Assembly (NCBI GenBank): GCA_020744225.1
Contig: JAGMWG010000012.1
Coordinates: 1,116,001 to 1,180,000, forward strand
Length of the DNA stretch: 64,000 bases
DNA from: Paraphoma chrysanthemicola
Lineage: Eukaryota > Ascomycota > Dothideomycetes > Pleosporales > Phaeosphaeriaceae
Reading direction: 5' to 3'
In this document: piece after piece, positions 23,249-33,859 of the stretch
How the letters are laid out: every line of letters begins with the position of its first letter
Position numbering within the stretch: the stretch's first letter is position 1
The notes under the pieces: model-generated
Told to the model about the DNA's origin: nothing
Databases searched by the model: none
The model's input: only the letters and a program-made list of their open reading frames with translations
Translations under genes and position numbers: made by a program

Positions 23249-25277
23249 TTATGAGCTGCTCTTCATCTTGCCGAGATGGCCCAGGACGTGTTCCTGAACA
23301 TTTTTCATTTCAGACTCTGGCCGACCATCAGGTAATTCGCCGGTTGAGGCCGCACCAGAAACATGGTACTTCAAACCCTGCACGATGCCAGCCGTATGAC
23401 CTCCACCATTGTGCGACCCAACATGATGTCCAAGCGATCTGTCCTTGAGGTCGGTATCAGTGATAGGATCGGTGTGGCTTGGCGGGAGGGGCTGTGAAGC
23501 AGTTGCTCCTGACCTTCTTCCGCTCGCACTATCCTCCGCACTGGCCCTGGCACTGACTGGTTCCCGAACGATGTCTTCACCGTTGGGGCCATGCGCTCGA
23601 AGACAAATCGTGTCGCTCTCATTGTCATCTTTCCTGCCCGGGGCTGTGAGAATGGTGGGATTTTGCCCATTTTCGCTCCGGATGCTATTCGCTTTGCTGA
23701 GATTTGCTTCCGACGTCTCTGGGCTGGCCGTGCGCAGACCCAAGTCTTTTCCTTCGCTCGGCTCGATACCTTTCGCTCCCTTCCAATTCGCAGGCCCTGA
23801 CTGGTGCACTTCTTCGCCTTCGCGGGGCTCGGTGATGACGACGCCGGGTCGCCCCTCATCCGCGGACAGGACCCGCCACACCACTGCGATCCGCTCGAAG
23901 GCCTGGGTGCCCTTGCGAGACGACCCTTTGATGCCGTCCATGGCATCCCACTCAATCTGGAACATGCCTGACGCGTCTGCATTCCCGCCCTGCTCGGGAC
24001 CGTTCCCCTCGAAGTATGCGTTGAACCACACATGCGCCACGGCCGTGACCATGGTCAGGTCAAAGGCGGCATTGTTGCGGCGCTCGACGTCAATGTTGAT
24101 GTCATTCGTTGGAAGGACGACGCGCTTCGTTGGCCGGAAGACGACGTCGCCTGTGCCGAAAGGGAGGCTCTCGTTGGAAGCCCTTCTCGAAACAGCTGCG
24201 CCATCAACGCTGCTGGGTTTATCCTGCTTGTCTTGCTTGTCCTGTTTGTCCTGTGTGTTTACCGACGCTGTGCTGGCATTCTCGGAGCCCTGCGTGCTTT
24301 TGGGGTCCTTCTTGCCTGCGGCGCTGCCCCAGCCGTTCTTGTACATGACCTCTTGCACGGCCTGGGCCATGCCTGTCGTCTTGACTTCGCCCCTAACCAC
24401 CTCTCTCTCATCTCGCGTGAAGGTGTGGAAGTTCTTGATGAGCTTACCGTCTTCGACAAAGCCCTCGATTTGAATCTTGACGCCATCCCTCAGGCCCCAG
24501 CAGTGCACCTCGAGCACCTCGACCTGCCGCTCGACGTACAGCTTGCCGTGCTTGGCCCAGCGGTCGACATAGCCTATCCACCGCAACTGGCTGGGGATGC
24601 TGACGCCCTTGCCCATGTTGGGCCGCATGCGCCGCTCGGTGAAGCGCTGCAGGGCCTTGTGCACCGGCCAGCCCTCCTCGCTGATCAGGTAGCTGCAACT
24701 GGCGGTGCCCGAGCGCCCCTTGCCAGCCTTGCAATGGACGACGACGACGCGGCCCTTTTTGGCATGCAGCCAGTTGCGCATGCTGGCCATGATGTTGGGG
24801 ATCAGCGCAAAGGGCGGCGGGTGGTGGTCGGGGAAGGGATAGTGGTAGACACGGTCGTAGACCTCCGAGTCGGGGTAGCCCGTCCCCTCGGCGCGGAACT
24901 CCCAGATGGCCCAGTCATCGCCGTGCTTGGAGTCGAGGAACTTGACGAGCGAGTCGAGCGGGTTGCGGTATGCGCGCTGCGGGTAGGTGCCGCTGGGGCC
25001 GGACGTGGCGATGACTGCAACAACACGTGATCAGCTTGCGAGTCTCAAGGCTGTGTGACCGCGCCGTGTACGTGGCGGCTGCAGCAGGAGCAGTGGCAGT
25101 GGCAGTGGCAGTGGCAGTGGCAGTGGCAGTGGTATTTACTGTTGTCGGTGACATAGCAGAGGTCGAGGCCGGCTTCAGCGTGTCTGGCGCGAGGCCCGGC
25201 TACGATCTGGCGCAGAAGGGACGCCTGCCGCAGTTAGCGCTGGCCACGGCTCGTGCAGAGGGCGGCATGCGCACCAT
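23249..25277 (-). CDS. PTEN-type phosphoinositide 3-phosphatase
   Basis: A fungal PTEN/tep1 homologue expected to remove the 3-phosphate of PtdIns(3,4,5)P3 or PtdIns(3,4)P2 at membranes. The P-loop HCKAGKGRSGT carries the catalytic Cys, the two lysines and the Arg typical of PTEN. It is preceded by TSGPSGTYPQRAYRNPLDSL and a WPD-equivalent loop (YHYPFPDHHPPPF). A C2-like region follows (VEVLEVHCWGLRDGVKIQIEG). The long C-terminal tail is disordered and contains a DKQ tandem repeat (residues encoded near 24,225-24,250). Exons are 25275-25277, 25140-25224 and 23249-25014, total 617 aa. Exon 1 would be only the ATG codon, followed by a 50-nt intron with GCTAAC branch. The 125-nt second intron holds a hexanucleotide repeat. 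If the ATG-only exon is wrong, the true start lies further upstream. Confidence 0.87.
25091..25132. repeat. (CAGTGG)7 microsatellite in the PTEN-like intron
   Basis: Seven perfect tandem copies of CAGTGG lie inside the 125-nt intron 25015-25139. Being intronic, length changes should not alter the protein, but they would change the spacing between donor and branch site. Confidence 0.9.
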
Positions 25278-25647
25278 TATCACGGTCGCGGAGTCGGGGC
25301 GATGTCGAGGTCGAGGTCGGTTATATCTGCTCGTCCGCACATGGCGACGGTGTGTCGAGAATGCAGGCGCAGGGCCCGCTAGGCCAACGGTGCAAGAACG
25401 ACCCGACGTCACTAGACCACCTAGCATCCCTGCTCGGATTTGCGCACCAAGCTTTGCTAGCCTAGCTCTGGCCCTTGCAGTTCCTCCTCCACCACCACCG
25501 ATACTGACTGATCCCAAGCACGGCGCAACTCCCAATCGCCACAAAGTGCTTCTGAGCGGACAGCCAAACTTGAGTTCCCACGCACGTGAATGTACGAGTG
25601 CTGGTTGCGATGCGATGCGATTCGTCTTTGATGGGATCAGACTGCCC

Positions 25648-27112
25648 TCAAAAAGCGTCTGGTGTTGCTGAGCTCGAATACGGCGCACCATTGATGACAT
25701 TCTGTGGCCAGTCCAACCACCCGAGTAAGTCTGGAGTGACTGCCAGTAGTGACTGAATCGCCGCGAGCAGCCACCGGGGCCACTTCGAGACCCACCACAC
25801 TGCGCCAGCTTGTGCCAAGAGTGCTGCGAAATGCACCGTGATAATACACGCTACAGGATTATGGGTTGCGAGCAGCTCCAGGAAGCGTTTTGTAATTCTG
25901 GCGGCCCACAGGAAAAGAAAGGGATATTTGTCGCGGTCAGAAGAAACGTGCCGTACGCGTTTGGCAATGACATGGAGCTCCTGTATTGCTTCGATACAAG
26001 CCGTCTTGTCCTGGACGTCGAGCACTAGCTCTGTCAAGCCCATGAGACGAAGAATCTCTCGGTGCTTTTCATCCTTCGAGAGTTCATCGAGGGCTCGGAG
26101 TGTGGTCACCGAAGACATCTCGGTCATTTGAGCAAGTATGGGGTCATCTTTTAACCTGTCCCAGTGTGGCCCAATGACGACTTTGATACCATTAAGCAGC
26201 ATGAAGCAGTGATGGAGAGAACGTATCGGATCCTCGGGCATCTCCTGCACCGACGCAAAATTGTACGTAAGCAACACCGATGATAAGACAAACATGGGAA
26301 TCGCTGTCTCGTCGCTGGGCGCCTCAAGGTGTCTTCTCATGGTATTCAGGGCTTGACTGATATGTACATCGGCCTGCTGCAAGAGGTCTTGGCGATCTCC
26401 TGGCAACAAAAAGGATGCTTTGTGGACAGCCGAAAGAGCCAAAATACCATGAAGAACAAAAGTATGCTCGAAACCAAGCTCAATGATTCTGCTTTGCCAC
26501 ATGTCGCTTGATCTGGAAAAGTTTGGATGCAGCGCAATGTATCCTCTGGACGTCCAATGGTGCAATAGACGCATGTCTGGAACAGAAAGCTCGAAGACAT
26601 CTACCGGCTCAGCTGTATCTGGCCTCTGCATAGAATGTACATCCTGACCTGGAGAATGCCCACCCGGGCTCGGATTCGGGGAGGCCGAGTAGCCGTTTGT
26701 GAGTGCTGGCCAAGTGCATTGAATATCCAGGCGGGTGCAATTAGCGCATCGTGGTTTTTCCTCGCTACACTGTAGTCATCAAATCAGCCTGTCTCCGTGA
26801 ACATGCAAGACATCGAATCTGAGCTGCGCGGACTCGCGTAGGCGTGGCAGCCATGGTATGTGCACCAGTTGGGGCCGACTGCAAATTGATGCCTTCTCCA
26901 CAACTTGACCTTGTGCAATGTTGTCGTGAATCCTGAACAGTGAATTTCAAGAGGTCGCACTACCGTGCATGCCCCAGGTTGATTGGTCTGAGAGCAGGGC
27001 AAAGGGGAAATGTTGAATGCTTGCGTACCTTGGTATGACGCTGCTTGCATTGAGCACAGCCTTTGCGCGACTTGGTATGGGTTTTTCGTTTTGCAATTCG
27101 CTGCTCAGGCAT
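25648..27112 (-). CDS. UPC2-like Zn(II)2Cys6 transcription factor
   Basis: A zinc cluster regulator of the sterol-uptake-control (UPC2/ECM22-like) architecture; that name is a family label and a sterol role is not shown. Exon 1 (27029-27112) begins at ATG 27110-27112 and reads MPEQRIAKRKTHTKSRKG followed by CAQCKQRHTK. After a 259-nt intron (GTACGC to ACTACAG), exon 2 (25648-26769) continues CSEEKPRCANCTRLDIQC, completing C-x2-C-x6-C-x6-C-x2-C-x6-C. Total 401 aa. A Ser/Pro/Gly linker leads to the fungal TF domain (RLLHHWTSRGYIALHPNFSR, FEHTFVLHGILALSAVHKAS). The intron is the longest of the window and sits at the same cluster position as in the 15.6 kb gene. Start and junction are chosen because only they restore all six cysteines. 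Confidence 0.87.
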
Positions 27113-27586
27113 TTCTGGAGAATTCTACGCGGTCGGTTTACGGATACATGGAATGGCAGACAGAGTTTGTGTGTCTGAGATGTGCAAAGTTCGTCCGAGC
27201 TGTTTACGTATGCAAGCTAAGCCGCTAAGGTATACGCTAACCACGCCTCTTGTTCATTCCGAGCCTTTTGAGTTCTATAGACTCTACACTATTTTCCGAT
27301 GCACGGTAGCATGGTATTGTCCAGTTAGTGGCATCACTCTAGCAAAGTTTCCCAGAAATCGTGGAAAAGTCCTCACCACGAAGCCACCAGGTAGGACAGT
27401 GACAAATCCGGAACCCTGTCAAGTATTGCCCCAGCTATCTCAAGTTTCGAACTGGATACAAGTTTTGCCTCTTTGCCTTTCCATGTATGGTCCTACGCGT
27501 TCTCTAATAGCTTTCTCGCTTGAGGGAAGTGGCTCATTCGACGACATTCTCACAATATCATACGACTCCATCTCAGGTGCCCATTT
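27113..27586. other. Intergenic, no gene seen
   Basis: About 0.47 kb holding the promoter of the UPC2-like gene and the 3' region of the next minus-strand gene. Nothing else is recognised. Confidence 0.45.
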
Positions 27587-27923
27587 CTAGTCCCATCGCC
27601 TCAGATCTGCTTGCGCATCCGCGTTGCGCCATCCTAGATTCTCCTTGCTCATCTGTTCCAGTGCAGTCGGTCTCTTGGAAGCACTACTAGGCTTGGCTGC
27701 TTCGTCTGCTGCTGGTTTCGACTTTCTCTGCTGAGAAGCAAGTCGCTTATCAAGCGCAGCTTGTTGTTTCGCGCGCATCTTTATCTGTCAGCTTGTGTGA
27801 CAACTTGACAGTACCGTCTATGTTCACCTCTGATCGTGCTTGTGCCTTCTCCTCTGCACTGACATTCGCTTTTGGTGTTGTGGGATGTTCCTGCTGCTCT
27901 TGCTGCGATTGGGCTTGACCCAT
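27587..27923 (-). CDS. Small charged fungal protein, 97 aa
   Basis: Exons 27828-27923 and 27587-27784 joined over a 43-nt interval (donor GTGAAC, acceptor GACAG) close the frame at 97 aa. The N-terminal part is Gln/Glu-rich (MGQAQSQQEQQEHPTTPKAN), followed by a likely coiled helix (SAEEKAQARSEIKMRAKQQ, then AALDKRLASQQ) and a conserved-looking C-terminus (MSKENLGWRNADAQADLRRW). The intron has no well-placed branch sequence, so splicing is less sure than in other genes; unspliced, the frame would stop after about 57 codons and lose the C-terminus. The family and function are not recognised with certainty. It is transcribed in the same direction as both neighbours. Confidence 0.55.
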
Positions 27924-28744
27924 GATGCCTTCACTAGGGCGCCGTGGAAGCTCGTGTGATTGCCAAACCGGCAGCCGTCGCCTTGGAAACACTATTTTGC
28001 TCTTTTTAGCGGGTGGTTTTGAAAGTGCTGGCGAAGTACGAAGGGGCTTTGACTTCGATAGGTACTGTCAGGCCCGCTGTGGCACAGTCCAAGCGCCAGG
28101 CAACAATGGCCCCAAGAGCGCTAAAAGCGATATCACGTGGTGGTTTTGTCTCACCTGCACCTCGCGATTGCTTCCAACAGCAACGAGAACACGTATATGT
28201 TGAACATGGGGCATCAAGTTGGCTCCAAATTCGTAGAAGAACACATTGGAGCAGACTGGGCAAGCGAGTATACAAAAGACGCGTTTAGCTCGTCCATTGC
28301 TCGCAAACTGGGATCCTCCGTCCTCACGGTTATGAAGGCACAGTGTAACAGCCAGACTGAGAATCCATACTTCATTTTCATTCGGATTGTTCCCTACAAT
28401 GTAAGTCTGCCGAATATTGTGCTGTTCACATGGGGCACAAGTTTCACCTCCACACTTCCCATTATCCATTACATACGTATCACAGCGTCACCTGGACGCT
28501 AAATTGATCTGTAAGCCACAGAAGCATTACATTAGTCTGCAGCCAAGAGTTTGGCTTGGCAGAAGATCAATACCTTATGTCACGTAGGTCTTGACTTCGA
28601 GCCGACCTCCACAGCGTATTGCACAAATTTTGAGTGAATGGTAGATGCAATGGTAGATGCAATGGTAGATGCTCACTTATGAGCTTCATCGTGGCTTCTG
28701 GTAGACGGACTGGCTCCTTGATCTGTCCCCAGAGCAAACACCCT
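27924..28744. other. Intergenic region with short tandem repeat
   Basis: About 0.8 kb. A plus-strand frame near 28,137-28,502 has no recognisable protein features and starts at a non-ATG codon. A 12-bp unit (AATGGTAGATGC) is repeated three times at 28,637-28,672, just beyond the sugar porter stop codon. Confidence 0.4.
28637..28672. repeat. 12-bp tandem repeat, three copies
   Basis: Three perfect copies of AATGGTAGATGC, in the likely 3' untranslated region of the MFS gene. Confidence 0.9.
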
Positions 28745-30461
28745 TCACGCAACATACTCATCCTCGTCGATATTGTTTTCCTTCTCTTTCGCCCTTCCCA
28801 ACCTTGCGGATCCGTTAAACGGTTTCCGAGATTCCCGCACAATACCTGGAATTGACCGCCCTTCTGTGAACATGACTTCCAGTTCTTCCAAACTGCGACC
28901 CATGGTCTCCGGGTAAGCAAAGAAAACGACTGGCACGATGATGGCTGAGATGATGAGGAAGACAAGGTAGTAGCGCCAACCGATCGTCTCAATGGCGACC
29001 TAAGACTAGCATCAGTAGTTGACTACAGTGAAGACATGCCGCTTTGATGGACTTACCGGTGTCACCATATTCACAACAAAATTCCACAGCCAATGATTCG
29101 CTGTTGGTAGAGATCAGAATCGAGCGTTGTCAAAGGATCAGGCTTGACTCACCCGTGCTAATTCCTGCCATTGGTACCCGCAACCTGGTCGGGGCGACTT
29201 CTGTGCAATACAGGAAGTTGGCACCGAGGAAACCGATCGGGATAAAGAAATTGAACAAGAACACGAAAAATGCCGAAGCAATCTGAGCCGAACGATTGCT
29301 CTTCGGAAAACTGGATGCCACGGCCAAGGCCAACATACAAGCAGCCATTCCTACCCCGCTGAACATGAAGAGCTTACGTCGACCAAAGCGATCGATTGTG
29401 AAGAATGCAACAAAGCAAGAGAAGAATTTCCACGTCAATGCACCTCCTGAGAGAATCCGTGACATCTCTCCGCTCATACCAAGGCCTTGCTGAAAGATGA
29501 TCTGTAATTTGTAGTGTCAGTAAGCGCAAGGTGGCGGACAATGTTACTTGAAGGCACCCACAGTTGAGTAGGTGGATATCAGATTGCTTCCGCACATCTG
29601 CTGCAGAAATTGCAAGAAGATGCACAGCGAGAAGCGATAAAACAACCGGTCCTTGCCCATGGTGAAGATATCACTGATCTTGGCGGAGCCTCGGCCCGTC
29701 TCTTCGAGAGCAAATTCGATACCGCTGATCTCGACGCTGATCTCTTGATCGTGAAGGTCTAGCCCCTTGAATGCGGAAAGACTGGCTCGCGCTTCCTCGA
29801 CACGGCCTTTATTCACAAGCCACCTCGGACTTTCGGGAATGAAGAAGACTGCAGCTATGGGAACCATAGATATCAGCGTCGGAATGGCTAGTGGTATACG
29901 CCATTGGAGTGGCGCATTGCTGACTTCGAAGAATCCAAGATTGATCCAAGCCTCGAGCAGATAGCCCAGGCTAATGAAGCAGCCATCCAGAACCACGTGC
30001 TTGCCGCGATTAGCGGTGGACGAGCATTCAGACTGCCACACGGGGACTGTCGCACTCAATGCGCCTACCCCAAAGCCCAGGATGAATCTGCCGACGATGA
30101 ATTGTGCGAGGTGAAAGCTGGTGCACTGTAAAACCTCGCCAACGAAAGTCAATATCGCGGCCGCGAAAATGACCTTTCGCCTTCCTAGCACATCGCCAAC
30201 CCAAGAGCAGGAGAGTGCCCCGAAGAGTGCCCCAATTGTAAATGTGGCCACCACAGCTCCCTGAAGAGTAGATTTGTGGCTTTTTTCTGCGCCTGTAGCG
30301 TCAACAGTGTTAATCTGTGGGAAGTGGTCATTCCAATCGCGCAGCGAAAGAAGGCCCCCAACCCCAGATTGGTTATAGCCAAAGAGGACAAATGCTGGCA
30401 AAACCACAAGCAATAGCTGGGCCGTCTGTAGAGTCTTGCCGGTGAGACCCATGGCGACCAT
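28745..30461 (-). CDS. MFS sugar porter, 12 membrane spans expected
   Basis: A sugar/H+ symporter of the major facilitator superfamily at the plasma membrane; hexose or disaccharide specificity cannot be told. Four exons (29562-30461, 29153-29501, 29057-29100, 28745-28999) give 515 aa, the usual family length. Introns are 60, 52 and 57 nt. Family marks are GYNQSGVGGLLS in helix 1, DVLGRRK in the 2-3 loop, VGRFILGFGVGALSATVPVW with E after QS (second signature), PESPRWL before the central loop, DRFGRRK in the 8-9 loop and PETMGRSLEELEVMF after helix 12. The ATG at 30459-30461 gives a short cytosolic N-terminus; ATG at 30450-30452 is a close alternative. A TATAAAT lies about 50 nt upstream. The first intron uses donor GTGGGT rather than the nearby GTAACA, because only this keeps the helix 7-8 frame. 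Confidence 0.92.
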
Positions 30462-31560
30462 ATTGGGTGAGGAACAATGTGCGGAGTAAATGTGTGACGG
30501 AACAAATTTATATCGATCGCAAACAGTGGTTTGAAGAGGAAGGAACAAATCTCCAGATGACCTTTGGGATGTATTTAACTGGACAGGTGATCGCTCGTGT
30601 GAGTGAAAGGAATGAAAAGCTGCCGAGAAGAGCACTGATTTTGAAGGGACACCCCACAGAATGGAACTGTGGGCGCCGTACTGGAGCGCGTCCTGGGGCG
30701 TTATCTCGAGGTCTCCACCTTGGGGCCGGCGAAGACTTAGCTTCGAGAAGTTTAGACATTTTTCGAACTGAAGGCGTTCCTCTGAGTTTCTTGTATTCTC
30801 GTTGAACCTGGGATGATCACGGCGTTAGGGCCAAGAATTGGAACAATCGCACCATTCTTCTCAATCGCACCACAAGCTGTAGAATGGCCACAACATACAT
30901 ATCGCAATGAAGCTCCGAGGGTCAAGATCTCTTGATTTTCGCAGCATGCTGCATGTCACGGCTCCATGCTGTACCCGGTTGAATCCATGTCACCTACTAG
31001 CTGTAGTGCGGAGTTGTTCGCTGTGCCATGCCGCAAACTAGCTAAGCGCGGTGGAGTAAGCTGCCATGATCCGGATTGCATCGTATACGGGTGAGCAGGT
31101 GATGTCAAGTTTTTGACAATGTCTTTAATCAGTGACCGCTAAGGTAATGGTTGAGGCTTGATGTGGGTCTGGCTCAACTTCGGTTGAGGCGTGCGGCTCT
31201 GCGGCCTCGGTTACAGTCAAGCTTTTAGCTTTACTTGCTTCGCAAGCTTGGCGATTGTTTTCTGGCTATTCGTCACGCATAAAAACTCGGCACCGAATTG
31301 ACTCCACCACAATGCCATCTGTTGTACCACACCGCATTAGGTAGGCCGAACGATGCCCTGCTACTTTCCGGCGCGTTGTCGGACGGATGTCACAATCCGG
31401 CCAGCGAATAGATCTCCATCGGTTGGCAACGCGCCCGAGAAGGACGAAGAACAATTGCTAGAGAGACATCGTAAAACGTCAAACTGGGCTCCCGATCGTA
31501 AGCTAGTAGACGTTCTCCACCCGGAGCATGCACTTTTCGACGGTGCTTCAGCATTGCAAT
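30462..31560. other. Intergenic, no gene seen
   Basis: About 1.1 kb between two minus-strand genes. TATAAAT (minus strand) at 30,506-30,512 probably serves the sugar porter. No coding region is supported. Confidence 0.45.
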
Positions 31561-33515
31561 TTAATATGGTGCCCGTGTTTCGACAGTTCGTGGCGTCATC
31601 GGTAAGGTGAGTCTCGTGCCATCTCCGGTTTCGCGGGGTGCTATACCTTCGTGAAATCGCTCCTTGACCGCTCTTTCCACAGCTATGCGGGGCTCCTCTT
31701 GCCACTGCTTGTATTCTTTAAGCATGGCAACGGCCCTGTCGTCGCCCGCTTTTGCGCAGGCAATAATCAGTGCCTCCCACGTGCGTCTGCGTGGCCTCAT
31801 CATTTCTGCTACCTCGGGCTTCGCTCGGAGCGACCGCATTTCTTGATAATACAACAGTGCGTCTTCCAGATCGTTCGCCTGCAGGCACACGAGGATGAGT
31901 CGGTCGTAGGTCAAGCGGTCGGGCTTGAGGCCAAGCTGGACCATCTCATTTGCGAAGAACATGGCGAGCTCTTTGCGATTGTTCATATGGCAGCCTTTAA
32001 ATAATACATTGAAAGTCTGCGTATCAGGACCAGCTTTGGAGACAGTATGCAGTGCTTTGTATATTTCGATAGCCTCTTCGAAGCGGTCGAGAATTATGCT
32101 CGCCTGCATGCATGCGTTGATAGCGGTGGTAGGCACCTTGCGACCAGAGGCCTCAAGATCCTGTAGCATGTTGAATGCGGCCATGGGTCGGCTTGGTTCA
32201 ACTGTTTTCTCCCTTCGCAAGTACCAGTAGAGAGGCTGGCAGGTACCCGTGCTGACCCTAAGATTGGCATCAACCATGATAAGTAGGACTGACAGGGCAG
32301 CGGCGAGGTCGTTGGCGTTAAGAAAGGTGGTAAGGAGGAGCTCATAGTGGTGCGTGGTGAAGACAGTCGCACGCTCGGTGAGTACGCGGAAGACGTCAGT
32401 GGCCAAAGCCACATCGCCGAAGCGCGCAGCGAGAGCAAGGACAGCGTGGCAGGCGCCAGTGCCGGGTTTCAGGTAGCCGGGCTCGACTTGCATGCTCCAC
32501 ACATGGGAGACGGCATCGTGCTGTGAGACGGTCAGTAGGGGCTCTAGCTGGGGCGGGAAGCCGCACTCACAAGCTGTCGTCGCGCCGCCGCATCAAGCAG
32601 TGCGCCCCACAGTGCGCTGCTGAGCTTCACGGCGCCCAAACCGCTGCTGCTGCGGCGCTGGATGCCCTCTTTGAGGCTGAGTACGTAGAAGGCCTCGTCG
32701 ACCTCGCCAAACTCCAGCAGCGCCCAAAGCGCCTGGTCGAACAGCCAATGCTCAATGCGCCTCTTGCTGCGGACCATGTCCTCGATCATCTCGAGGGCCT
32801 GTTCGAAGTGGCGCTCGCGTAGCATGCCGGCTACGACAAAGTTGTGACCACGGTCCGACATAGTGAACCAGCGTGCGGTCATATATGTGAGCATTTCTGT
32901 GCGCAGCAAATAGTCTGGGTGGACGGCCAGTACCTCGAGCACACACTCACACCCCCGTGCGTCCAACTCGACCTTGGTGGGGCTGTCTGTCCAGAAGCCC
33001 ATTTCGTCGAGCACCTTGCGCACCTTGCCCGCGGTGCCGTTGGTCGAGCTCACGAAGCTGTGCAGGATGGCCGTATACATGTCCTTATTCGGCAGCTCGC
33101 CCCTATCTTTGACCAGCACCCTGCAGATGCTGAATACATTGTCGAAGTGGCCCTTGGCGCCCTCGTCGCGCAGGTGCTCGTACAGGATGCCGGTGGGCAG
33201 CTGGGCCAGGGGTGGCTTGCTGGCGGGACTGCGCAAGAGACGCGGTGTAGTCTGGGGACGGGAAGGAGCCGTATTCAACTGAGAGGAGAAAGCATCGCTT
33301 CGGGAGGCAGTCGCAGTCGCGATTGAGGAGGCGTGGCAGGAGGGCGGTCGAACAGACTTAAGTCGGCGTAGGGCTGGCCATGAGACCGCTGCGGATCGCG
33401 GGCTGGCAAGAGCCAACGCAAAAGGACCTGGAGGGAAGCCAGGGCACAAGCAACGCCAGAGCGCGTCGTTGACAATTGGCCGCGGCGGCATTGGGCGTGT
33501 TGTCAAAAACCACAT
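31561..33515 (-). CDS. Pentatricopeptide repeat protein, probably mitochondrial
   Basis: Two exons (32571-33515 and 31561-32520) joined over a 50-nt intron (GTGAGT, CTGAC, CACAG) give 634 aa. PPR-like helical pairs occur through the second half, for example TFNVLFKGCHMNNRKELAMF, LTYDRLILVCLQANDLEDAL and RTWEALIIACAKAGDDRAVA, each with the typical spacing of about 35 residues. Such proteins bind single-stranded RNA and act in organelle RNA stability or translation. The N-terminus is rich in Arg, Ser, Ala and Pro and poor in acids, as expected of a mitochondrial targeting sequence. ATG at 33,513-33,515 is the first; an ATG at 33,489-33,491 gives the start MPPRPIVNDALWRC, which looks better as a presequence. 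The specific RNA target cannot be inferred. Confidence 0.82.
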
Positions 33516-33859
33516 ATGCGAAATCCGAGGTTGGAGGCTGCATGGCGCTCCCGGATTTTGGCGTTAACACCGCGTCCAATCGTACGTCACGCGTTGTGCT
33601 GCATTTGAGCCGCACCAGTATTTTATCACTACAGTCATGGCATGTTTCGGTTTTTCGTGGGAGAAAATCAATTGAAGCTACGCACTAGTCTTTGCTTATG
33701 AGATTATCTGAAGTTATTACATCGAAAAATGAGAACAATCGAGGTGGCAGCCAAGGCCCTGGCCAGCCACATGTACTGCCGGAAAGAGCTACTACATCCC
33801 GTAAGCAACATCATCTCCTATGTAATTGAGTGGACAGGTATTCGAGAATCTACTGCGAG
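33516..33859. other. Intergenic, no gene seen
   Basis: About 0.34 kb between the PPR gene start and the end of the CDP-diacylglycerol synthase gene, both on the minus strand. Confidence 0.45.

Noticed and set aside
23445..25030. Two long plus-strand frames (332 and 342 codons) opposite the PTEN-like gene
   Set aside because: They are antisense shadows of a GC-rich coding region. Their translations are low complexity with no family features, whereas the minus strand carries a clear phosphatase P-loop.
26765..26950. A minus-strand frame containing C-L-A-C-S-R-R-Q, first taken as the start of the UPC2-like zinc cluster
   Set aside because: It cannot supply the right cysteine spacing or a legal intron to exon 2. 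The upstream exon at 27,029-27,112 gives all six cysteines in exact spacing.
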